A DNA stretch of 8,713 nt from Terriglobia bacterium (GTDB taxonomy: Bacteria > Acidobacteriota > Terriglobia > UBA7540): assembly GCA_030042795.1 (NCBI GenBank), contig JASHYZ010000079.1, forward strand, positions 1-8,713, given 5' to 3'. Below the pieces are notes generated by a model. That model did not search any database. It worked only from the letters and a program-made list of their open reading frames with translations, and had not been told where the DNA came from. This document shows, one piece after another, positions 1 to 6,381 of the stretch. Numbering within the stretch: the first letter of the stretch is position 1; each line of letters begins with the position of its first letter. A program made the translations under genes and the position numbers.

Positions 1-226
1 AAATGTTGGGATGGTTGAGCGCGGAAGCCGCGCGGCCTTCCCTCAGCAGGCGGCCCCACGCTTCCCCGTCCGCGTCGCCGCGCAGGTGCGGAATCTTGAG
101 GGCCACCTTGCGGTGAAGACGAAGATCTTCACCGCGAAATACGGCGCCGAAAGAGCCTTCGCCCAATTTGTCCTCAACCCGGTAGTGGCCGAGGATCATT
201 CCCGGAACCGGCCTGTCATCCGTCAT
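1..226 (-). CDS. Serine/threonine protein kinase, N-terminal fragment (cut by window edge)
   Basis: Only the first 75 codons are in the window; the gene runs off the left edge. The visible part is the N-lobe of a Hanks-type (eukaryotic-like) Ser/Thr kinase. It has a lead-in ILGHYRVEDKLG, the glycine-rich ATP loop GEGSFGAV at about residues 22-29, the VALK motif with the ATP-anchoring lysine at about residue 44, and an HPNI motif near residues 72-75 as in the region after helix C. Such kinases phosphorylate proteins on Ser/Thr in signalling; the sensor or C-terminal part is outside, so the signal is unknown. The start is the ATG at 226-224; no good Shine-Dalgarno sequence precedes it. It is divergent from comEC with a 73-bp gap. 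The family call is firm; the specific role is unknown. Confidence 0.88.
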   Translation of the reverse strand, partial: MTDDRPVPGMILGHYRVEDKLGEGSFGAVFRGEDLRLHRKVALKIPHLRGDADGEAWGRLLREGRAASALNHPNI

Positions 227-235
227 CTCAATGCG

Positions 236-264
236 ATTCTACTAGCCGTTGCGCGATTATTGAA
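236..264 (-). promoter_or_regulatory. Possible sigma70-type promoter for the kinase gene
   Basis: Read on the minus strand there is TTCAAT (264-259), a 17-bp spacer, then TAGAAT (241-236). The -10 matches TATAAT in 5 of 6 positions; the -35 is weak. Transcription would begin about 4 nt before the ATG at 226, so the message would be almost leaderless, which agrees with the missing Shine-Dalgarno sequence. This is a consensus match only. Confidence 0.3.
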
Positions 265-299
265 CGGTAAACTGTGGACTGATTGCCTCCCGCGGCGCC

Positions 300-3071
300 A
301 TGCCATCTGGATTTGAGATCGTAACGAGAGACCGTTCTCTCGGCGAAGGGCCAGCGACGGACTCAACGCAGGCGCGCCTCGGGAGGAGGGAGAACCGCGC
401 TCCATCACGACTCCAGAGCCCGGCGCTGTTTGTCGCTGTGGCTTTCGCATTAGGGATCGCCGGTGTGGGATTCTCACCAGAACACATCCCCGCTCCCTCG
501 TACTTTGTCTCTGCTCTCATTGGGTCGTCGGCCGCATGCCTCCTCGCCGGCGCAATTCTGGTTCACGCCCGGCGCGAGGTTGCCGCGGCCTTCGTCGTAC
601 TTTCCGGATTTGCCCTGGCCGGCGCGTCGGCCGCAGCCCTGTTCAGCTTTCGGTTTCCTCCCAACCATCTCAGCCACCTCGAATCTTGGGAAATCGATTT
701 GAGTCGCCCCGTAGATCTCGAAGGGGGCGTTCTCTCTGACCCCATGCGCAGCCCGTCGGGCATTGAGTTTGACCTGGAGGCCACTGAGCTCAGTCAAGCG
801 CGGGATGGGCTAGCCGCGAGCCGCTCAGTCACGGGTAAGGTTCGCGTGACGGCAGCCTACACGGCAGCCCTGGATTCCGCTGGCGCGCTCGGTCTTCAAG
901 GCGGTGATCGCATTCGGGCCAGCATGCGTTTGCGTCAGCCGCGCGTGTATCAGAACCCGGGCAGTTTTGACTTCCGGCGGCGCGCGGAATCCATCGAGGA
1001 CTTGTACTGGGAAGGAAGCATCGACGACGCAAGGCAATTGCATAAACTCCCGGCCGGGCGCCAAGTCAGCCCGAACCGCTTCATCGAGGACGTTCGCGGC
1101 CGCCTGCGCGCTGCCATCGATCGCCTGTATCCTCCGTGGTCCGCCGAAGGACGCGACGGCGCGGTGCTGAAGGCGATTCTGCTGGGAGACCGCTCTTCAC
1201 TCGATTCAGCCACCATCGATCATTTCCGCGCCAGCGGCCTTTACCACCTGCTCGTCATCGCCGGTCTGCACGTCGGGCTGATCGCGGCGCTGATCCTGGC
1301 GCTCTGCCGCCTCCTCCGGCTGCGGCGAAGCGCGCGCAACCTGTGCTTGCTCGCAATGCTGCTGGCCTATGCCTTTGTGGTTGAACAGCGCGCTCCGACG
1401 CTGCGCGCCACCCTGATGGTGGTGATCTTCGTCCTGGCTGAGCTTCTGGGACGCGATCACACGGCCCTGAACGCAGTCGGCGTGGCGGCTCTCATCCTGC
1501 TGGTCACGCGGCCAGCCTGGCTTTTTGAGTCGGGCTTTCAGCTTTCTTTTGCGGCCGCCCTGCTGATTGTTGGCTTGGCGGCGCCCTTGCTACGGGCCAC
1601 CGTCGAACCATATCGCGCTTCGTTACGCGAGCTCGGAAACATCGAGCGGGACACCGCACTGCTGCCTCGCCAGGCGCAATTCCGGCTCGACCTGAGGCTC
1701 CTGGTTTCAACCTTGCGCGGGGGTTCGAGGATGCTTAACGCCCACCCCGAGGCAACCCGGCGATTGGTCGCTTGGCCGTTGTACGCAGGGTTCTGGCTCG
1801 CAGAAGCCGTGCTGTTCTCTGCCCTGCTGCAGGTCGGCCTTCTGTTGCCGATGGTACAGGAGTTCCACCGTGTGGCGCTGGCTGGCGTCGGCCTCAACGC
1901 TCTGGCCTTGCCTCTAACAGCCGTCCTTCTCGCCGTCTCTATTCCTACCGTCATCTTGGCGGTTTTTCTGCCTGTCTGGGCGGCGTGGCCGGCCAAGGCC
2001 GTGGCGGTCATTCTGCGACTGCTGTTTACTCTTGCCTCTCTACCTCACCTGCCAGCCTGGCTGTCCTATCGCGTTCCCTCACCACCGGCGTGGGTGGCAG
2101 CAGGCTTCGCCGTTTCCTTGATTGTTGTCGCTTTAACGTTGGGACGCAGCCGGCTGGGGCTGGTGGCGTTTTCGCTGAGCTTTGCTGTGTTCGCCACGCT
2201 GCTGGTAACCGCGCCTTCCAGTCCCCGGCTGCCAGGAGGTGCGTTAGAGGTCACCGCCCTCGACTGCGGACGCGGCGAGGCTCTTTATCTGGTTCTTCCG
2301 AACCGCTCCACAGTACTTGTGGGAGCGGGCGGAGCGGGCCGCGCCGGTCCGCCGGCCTTCGCTCGCGCCCAGCGCTGGGACGCCGGCGAAAACATTGTCT
2401 CACCATACCTCTGGTCACGCGGAGTCAAGCAGATCAACGTCCTCGTGATTGGCAGCGCCGCCGGCAACCTTCAAGGCTTCGTCGCCCTGCTTCAGAACTT
2501 CCGCGTGGACGAGCTCTGGTACGCTCCGAACTCCGTCGCGGAAGTTTCCGGAGGCGAACTTCAGGCAATCTTCGACATCGCACGTCAGCGCGGAACTCGC
2601 ATTCGCGAGGTTGCAGCGGGAGAAGTTCTCGGATTGGACACGACGGAATTTCGAATTCAACCGGCATTAGCCGGCGCATGGAATCGAGGAGAATCCGCCG
2701 CGGAGCCCTTCGTCATGCAAGTGACCGATCCGAAAGGCTCGGCCATGATAACCATGGGAATGAATGCAGAAGGCCTGCAGCGCCCGGAAACTGACAAGGA
2801 CTTCCAGAGCTTACTACTCGCGACTGACGGTCCTGGCCTCGCGTGGGCGGCACGCTCAGGCTTGCTACGGAGCGTGTCACCAAGGCTTGCGATCGTTGCG
2901 CCGGGCAGCAGTCATGGCCAGATGCTTACCGGGTCCCTGGCAGACGCGATGCCTGAAGTGGCAGGCTTGCACACTCTGGAAACAGACGTCGAAGGCGCCG
3001 TCACTGTGACGATGATGCCGTCCTCATTTGAGGTGCGGACTTTTCACAGGGGTGACAAAAAGTTGCCCTGA
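300..3071 (+). CDS. comEC: ComEC/Rec2-family DNA uptake channel with a degenerate C-terminal metallo-beta-lactamase-like domain
   Basis: A 923-residue polytopic inner-membrane protein of the ComEC/Rec2 family, which carries single-stranded DNA across the membrane in natural transformation. Order of parts: N-terminal membrane helices (about 41-115); a DUF4131-like soluble region (about 120-245) ending in the typical NPGSFDFRRR; the competence domain (about 285-640) with the signatures LLGDRSSL (295-302), ASGLYHLLVIAGLHVGL (311-327) and FQLSFAAA (413-420); and a C-terminal metallo-beta-lactamase-like part (about 648-910). That last part keeps the fold landmarks but not the metal ligands. The usual DVGQGD reads DCGRGE (655-660), the HxHxDH segment reads GSAAGN (718-723), the TGD motif reads TMGM (818-821), and no HHGS is present. 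Length is normal and the frame is unbroken. The ATG at 300 has no clear Shine-Dalgarno sequence; an in-frame TGA lies at 261-263, so the start cannot be far upstream. Other competence genes are not in view. Confidence 0.93.
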   Translation: MPSGFEIVTRDRSLGEGPATDSTQARLGRRENRAPSRLQSPALFVAVAFALGIAGVGFSPEHIPAPSYFVSALIGSSAACLLAGAILVHARREVAAAFVVLSGFALAGASAAALFSFRFPPNHLSHLESWEIDLSRPVDLEGGVLSDPMRSPSGIEFDLEATELSQARDGLAASRSVTGKVRVTAAYTAALDSAGALGLQGGDRIRASMRLRQPRVYQNPGSFDFRRRAESIEDLYWEGSIDDARQLHKLPAGRQVSPNRFIEDVRGRLRAAIDRLYPPWSAEGRDGAVLKAILLGDRSSLDSATIDHFRASGLYHLLVIAGLHVGLIAALILALCRLLRLRRSARNLCLLAMLLAYAFVVEQRAPTLRATLMVVIFVLAELLGRDHTALNAVGVAALILLVTRPAWLFESGFQLSFAAALLIVGLAAPLLRATVEPYRASLRELGNIERDTALLPRQAQFRLDLRLLVSTLRGGSRMLNAHPEATRRLVAWPLYAGFWLAEAVLFSALLQVGLLLPMVQEFHRVALAGVGLNALALPLTAVLLAVSIPTVILAVFLPVWAAWPAKAVAVILRLLFTLASLPHLPAWLSYRVPSPPAWVAAGFAVSLIVVALTLGRSRLGLVAFSLSFAVFATLLVTAPSSPRLPGGALEVTALDCGRGEALYLVLPNRSTVLVGAGGAGRAGPPAFARAQRWDAGENIVSPYLWSRGVKQINVLVIGSAAGNLQGFVALLQNFRVDELWYAPNSVAEVSGGELQAIFDIARQRGTRIREVAAGEVLGLDTTEFRIQPALAGAWNRGESAAEPFVMQVTDPKGSAMITMGMNAEGLQRPETDKDFQSLLLATDGPGLAWAARSGLLRSVSPRLAIVAPGSSHGQMLTGSLADAMPEVAGLHTLETDVEGAVTVTMMPSSFEVRTFHRGDKKLP

Positions 3072-3938
3072 CTGAGGGTTCGAGAAATTTGGCGCTTCGG
3101 GCTCAGCGGGCACGCGCAGTGCCTGCGGCGACGTGACACCCACCGTGGCCGGAACCTCCGTCACGGATTGGAGCGTGCCCGTAATCGCGCCTACGGAGAT
3201 GATCGCTTTGATCCGCAGGGGCAGGCGCTGGGGATCGTCACTGAACCAGATCAACATTCGCCCTTTGCGCTTGTAGAGACTACCAAACACCGTAGGCTCC
3301 ACGCGAAACGCAACGCGACGGCCGAGCGGCGTATCGATCTCCTCGCGCGCTTGGACTTCGACGATCACCTCCGTCGTCTTTGAACCGTCATTAACGGGCA
3401 GGTGGATGCGATCGCCCACTTGCATGGGCTGACCCCGAAGGTAGTAGAAGGCGGAAACCACATCCTGCACGCAGGCTGGGATGGCCTCCTCGGCGTGTTT
3501 GGGCGGCTCGGTGGGCTTGGCCAGGTTGCGCTCATCGAGAATCGCCAGCTTCCGGATGCTGTCGAAGGTGATCTCAGTCCGCTTGTGGCGCCGGCCTTCC
3601 ACCACTTGCTTGGAGATTCCGGCTGAACACGAGGTGTCGGGGTTGAAGCGCGATCGAAACTCGTCGTTGAGGTTATAAAGAAGCGAAACGAACCCGTGAG
3701 AGCGAGCCGTCGTTACCACCTCGTAGTCATCGTGCGGATCGTTCGCGGTCCGTTGCAAGGTTGCCGTAACTTCACCTGCGTCGAACGCTGACCACGTGAT
3801 CGAGTACTTGAGCTTCTCTCCGGGCGCAAAGGGCGCTGACACCGTCGCGAGCAGGCCGGCGCGAGGCACAAAAATGGACGCGGCCGAAACGATCATGAAT
3901 ATCGCGGGTCCGGGCTTGTGGAAACTCATATCCGTCAT
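3024..3938 (-). CDS. DUF3108 domain-containing exported protein
   Basis: 304 residues. The N-terminus has a hydrophobic stretch (about residues 11-32) that fits a signal peptide or membrane anchor, so the protein probably acts in the periplasm. The body (about 37-260) matches the DUF3108 pattern: FAPGEKLKYSITWSAFDAGE near the start, then alternating beta-strand-like segments, the YYLRGQPMQVGDRIHLPV region (about 165-182), and a late block around WFSDDPQRLPLRIKA (231-245). The family has no established biochemical function. The ATG at 3938 is used here; a second ATG at 3929 is equally possible, and an in-frame TAA lies two codons upstream. A MITE-like element ends 4 bp before the start, so neither start has a good Shine-Dalgarno sequence. 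The 3' end overlaps comEC by 48 bp, tail to tail. It follows the heptose genes on the same strand but is separated from them by the element. The family call is likely; function is unknown. Confidence 0.8.
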   Translation of the reverse strand: MTDMSFHKPGPAIFMIVSAASIFVPRAGLLATVSAPFAPGEKLKYSITWSAFDAGEVTATLQRTANDPHDDYEVVTTARSHGFVSLLYNLNDEFRSRFNPDTSCSAGISKQVVEGRRHKRTEITFDSIRKLAILDERNLAKPTEPPKHAEEAIPACVQDVVSAFYYLRGQPMQVGDRIHLPVNDGSKTTEVIVEVQAREEIDTPLGRRVAFRVEPTVFGSLYKRKGRMLIWFSDDPQRLPLRIKAIISVGAITGTLQSVTEVPATVGVTSPQALRVPAEPEAPNFSNPQSGQLFVTPVKSPHLK

Positions 3939-3942
3939 TATT

Positions 3943-4090
3943 TAGCAGTTCGTTGAAAAACGTTTTCCGGAGCCTGTCATTCCGAGCGGAGCGAGGAATC
4001 TCGCTCTGAAATCAAAGGAAAATACGAGATTCCTCGTCACCTCCGGCTCCTCGGAATGACAGACTGGACGAGTTTTTCAACGAACTGTTA
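3943..4090. mobile_element. MITE-like inverted-repeat element with TA ends
   Basis: A 148-bp non-coding element between the methyltransferase-like gene and the DUF3108 gene. The outer arms are TAGCAGTTCGTTGAAAAAC at 3943-3961 and its near-perfect inverse ending at 4090 (18 of 19 match). TA lies at both ends, as expected for a TA target duplication of the IS630/Tc1-mariner type. A second pair of arms inside contains GTCATTCCGAG and GAGGAATCTCG (about 3975-4002) and their inverse (about 4025-4061). The centre is about 20 bp of A-rich DNA. There is no reading frame for a transposase, so movement would need one in trans. The family assignment is inferred from the TA ends only. Transcribed from either strand it would fold into a long hairpin. 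Confidence 0.75.
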
Positions 4091-4126
4091 GACGCTTCTC
4101 GCACTCTCCAAGGAAGCCTTTCGGTT

Positions 4127-4699
4127 TTACTGATGGACCAGGCCGGGCCACAAAATCATTTTCAGCGCCAGTAAAAGCAGTCCGCCCGCATAGCCCAACG
4201 CCGCCTCATATTCGCGGTTCTTCTTGTAGCGCGACCACTCGAAGCACTCACCAGCGGCAAGCGGCCGAACCCAACGTGGCAGAAGCAACGGTACCCGCGC
4301 TTCATAGTGCCGGTAAGCGTCGCCGAACCGCTCACGAAGGAATTGCTCCTCGCGACGGATCACCGGACCGTAAACAAGAACGAGCAGGAGGATGAACGCC
4401 GTCGCCATTAGAAGTGATCGTCCAGCAAGCGCGAAACCGGCGCCGATCAAGGTACTGCCCAGATAGAGTGGGTTGCGCGTAAAAGCGTATGGCCCTGCCG
4501 TAGCCAGGCGGGAGCCCTTTTCAAGATGACCGGCGGCCCATCCCCGCAGGAGAAGTCCGCCCAACGCGATGGCGCCGCCTGACGCCAGGAACGGAACCGT
4601 GGGCTTGGCCAGCAACAAGTACGCCAGGCTCAAAGCAAACCCGAGCGGCACCCGCCAGCGTGCCGCCCAAGCACCGTACGCCCCAGCTTCACGCTTCAT
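4127..4699 (-). CDS. Isoprenylcysteine carboxyl methyltransferase-like membrane protein
   Basis: 190 residues from the ATG at 4699, which overlaps the end of waaC by 11 bp, so translation is probably coupled. A longer in-frame start at 4759 exists, but it lies deep inside waaC and adds 20 unrelated residues. Four to five hydrophobic segments are visible (about 17-31, 38-53, 80-112 and 167-186). The ICMT/PEMT-type signature is clear: the GPYAFTRNPLYLG motif (69-81), then RREEQFLRERFGDAYRHY (115-132) and VPLLLP (136-141). In this family those motifs shape the SAM and substrate site of integral membrane methyltransferases. Named members methylate isoprenylated cysteine or phospholipid head groups, but bacterial homologues have diverse or unknown substrates. 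The C-terminal tail with FEWSRYKKNREYEAALGY (153-170) looks like an extra segment before a last helix. Its place after waaC suggests an envelope lipid role; that is inference. Confidence 0.8.
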   Translation of the reverse strand: MKREAGAYGAWAARWRVPLGFALSLAYLLLAKPTVPFLASGGAIALGGLLLRGWAAGHLEKGSRLATAGPYAFTRNPLYLGSTLIGAGFALAGRSLLMATAFILLLVLVYGPVIRREEQFLRERFGDAYRHYEARVPLLLPRWVRPLAAGECFEWSRYKKNREYEAALGYAGGLLLLALKMILWPGLVHQ

Positions 4700-5768
4700 C
4701 CGCAGCCGCCAGCCTATGTTCAATCGCCGCCCGCACGGCGTCCACGGACACGTCACCAATAAACGCTGAATCCTTCCCTTCTTTATTGTGCCAATGCGTC
4801 TGCGATGGCGCCTCCGAACCTAGCTTCTGCCCGCCAGGCTTCTGGTTCCAAAGTGCGATATCGGCAGGCGCAAAAGGTCCGTTCCGAGTGGGATTCGTCG
4901 GTCCATAAATTGCCACGATGGGCGTCCCCACAGCAGCGGCCAGATGCAAGGGCCCCGTGTCCCCGCCAATAAACAGGCTCGCCCGGCGAATCAAAGCGAT
5001 GTACTCCGAAACAGTCGAGGCAAAGTACAGGGCTCGCCGAGCATTCGCGCGTTCAAGGATATCGTGAATGGTCGGCTCTTCTGCGGGCGAACCCGTAACC
5101 AGCGGCGTATACCTTGCCTGATGTTCCAGTTCGTCGATCAACTCCGCATATCGTTCCGGCGCCCAACGCTTGCTCATCCATCCGCCACCGGGATTGATCA
5201 CCAGAAACCTTTCGACCCCGAGCCGTGCCAGACGCTCCTCCACGCGACGTGCGGCCTCAGCCGACACAGGCAATGGAAAGTTCCAATGCTCCTGCGCGAC
5301 CGGCTGCGCGCCCGCGTGTTCGGCCAGAGCCAGATTCTCTTCCACCACGTGACGCCGGCCGCGAGCCTCCACCCTTTCGGTGTAGAAAGTGCCGGCCAAG
5401 GACTCGCGCAGCCACGGGCCTCCGAGGCCCACGCGTCTCGGCGCTCCGCTCAGCCTCGCCAGTAGCCCGGACTTGATGAGCCCCTGGAAGTCAATGGCGA
5501 GGTCCGCGTGAAACCGGCGCAGCTCACCTAACTGACGCCTGATCTCGCCGGCAGTGCCCGACCGCCTCCACCGTTTTCGCCAGCCAAGGATATCAAGCGG
5601 GATCACTCTTCCAACGTGCGGATTACCTTCCAGCAGCTCAGCGTAACGCTTCTCCACCGCCCAGGCAATCTCTGCCTCTGGAAGGCTCTCAGCCAAAGCG
5701 GCCACTGCAGGAAGTGTATGAACAATGTCGCCAATCGAGCTCAGGCGAATGACCAGAATGCGAGACAT
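4689..5768 (-). CDS. waaC: Lipopolysaccharide heptosyltransferase I (GT9 family)
   Basis: 359 residues, normal length for GT9 heptosyltransferases. It is expected to transfer the first L-glycero-D-manno-heptose from ADP-heptose to Kdo2-lipid A on the cytoplasmic face of the inner membrane. Two Rossmann-like halves are visible. The N-terminal half opens with ILVIRLSSIGDIVHTLPA (4-21) and has the acceptor-side DFQGLIKSGLLARLSG (93-108). The C-terminal half has NPGGGWMSKRW (192-202), then GGDTGPLHLAAAVGTPIVAIYGPTNP (268-293), the nucleotide-sugar site. The SSIGDIVHTLP start and the DFQGL motif favour WaaC over WaaF. The ATG at 5768 sits directly before SRILVIRLSS, the usual start of the family; a GGGA lies too close to it to be a good ribosome-binding site. 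A 100-bp gap upstream (5769-5868) holds no gene or structure I can support. The 3' end overlaps the methyltransferase-like gene. Confidence 0.9.
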   Translation of the reverse strand: MSRILVIRLSSIGDIVHTLPAVAALAESLPEAEIAWAVEKRYAELLEGNPHVGRVIPLDILGWRKRWRRSGTAGEIRRQLGELRRFHADLAIDFQGLIKSGLLARLSGAPRRVGLGGPWLRESLAGTFYTERVEARGRRHVVEENLALAEHAGAQPVAQEHWNFPLPVSAEAARRVEERLARLGVERFLVINPGGGWMSKRWAPERYAELIDELEHQARYTPLVTGSPAEEPTIHDILERANARRALYFASTVSEYIALIRRASLFIGGDTGPLHLAAAVGTPIVAIYGPTNPTRNGPFAPADIALWNQKPGGQKLGSEAPSQTHWHNKEGKDSAFIGDVSVDAVRAAIEHRLAAADEA

Positions 5769-5868
5769 TCCCAGCTTGCTTCACCCTTCAAGCAGTCTTC
5801 CGCCGGAACAATTGCGTGGTCTGATGCCGCACTCCGTGAGCCCTGTGCGCTCGTCACTCCTGCTCTGT

Positions 5869-6381
5869 TCAGGAATGCGGGCCCCCAGCGATTCCGGCGA
5901 ACAGCGCGCGCGTGGAGTGATCCTTCGGGTCGCCTACGATGCGTACCGCTCCTCCCAACCGCCGCACCACCTCCCGCTCGGGAACATTGTCCTCAGTGTA
6001 GTCGGTTCCTTTGCAGTGCACGTTCGGTTTGAGATCGGTAAGCACACTCTCGGCGGTCAGCTCGTCAAAGACCACGACGTAATCCACTGCCGCCAGCGCG
6101 GCGACGAGTTCCGCCCGGGCAGTGGCGGGCAAAAGCGGCCGGTGCTGGCCCTTGAGCGCGCGGACGGCCTCATCGCCGTTGACGCCCACCACCAGCACAT
6201 CACCCTCGGCCCGCGCCGCATCCAGGTAACGCGTATGCCCCACATGGAGCAGATCAAAGCAGCCATTCGCAAAGGCGATTTTACGGCCTTCGGCCCGCAA
6301 CCGCTCTCCGAGCGCGCGCACGCCAGAGCGTGGAATGATGCGACCAGTACTTCTCTCGTCCTCACTGCTCCTCCCTCTCAT
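5869..6381 (-). CDS. rfaE2: D-glycero-beta-D-manno-heptose 1-phosphate adenylyltransferase (HldE C-terminal type)
   Basis: 170 residues of the cytidylyltransferase-like nucleotidyltransferase fold. It is expected to join heptose 1-phosphate and ATP to give ADP-heptose and pyrophosphate. The signature block is clear: [17 protein letters not shown] (37-53) carries the HxGH catalytic motif (46-49). [12 protein letters not shown] (67-78) matches the usual VNSDxSVRRLKG, and [11 protein letters not shown] (123-133) corresponds to the family's KGGDY segment. The tail GDPKDHSTR (150-158) replaces the more common GYSTT-type ending and still carries the ST pair. In E. coli this domain is the C-terminal half of bifunctional HldE; here it is a separate gene. 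Its ATG overlaps the stop of the kinase gene by 4 bp (ATGA), so translation is likely coupled. A GGAGG lies about 13 nt upstream of the ATG, a little far for a standard site. Confidence 0.92.
   Translation of the reverse strand: MRGRSSEDERSTGRIIPRSGVRALGERLRAEGRKIAFANGCFDLLHVGHTRYLDAARAEGDVLVVGVNGDEAVRALKGQHRPLLPATARAELVAALAAVDYVVVFDELTAESVLTDLKPNVHCKGTDYTEDNVPEREVVRRLGGAVRIVGDPKDHSTRALFAGIAGGPHS

Noticed and set aside
11..316. Plus-strand open frame at the left edge
   Set aside because: It is antisense to the kinase N-lobe, whose glycine loop and VALK motif are unmistakable.
1772..2794. Long open frame (340 codons) on the plus strand in a second frame of comEC
   Set aside because: It lies wholly inside comEC, gives an Arg/Ser/Gly-rich protein with no recognisable motif, and is the kind of shadow frame that high-GC coding DNA produces.
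4700..4759. Longer N-terminus for the methyltransferase-like gene
   Set aside because: It adds 20 residues that do not resemble the family and lies deep in the waaC coding region; the ATG at 4699 gives the usual N-terminus and a typical short overlap.
5769..5868. Small gene or leader between the adenylyltransferase gene and waaC
   Set aside because: Only 100 bp, with no convincing start with ribosome-binding site, hairpin or promoter on the coding strand.
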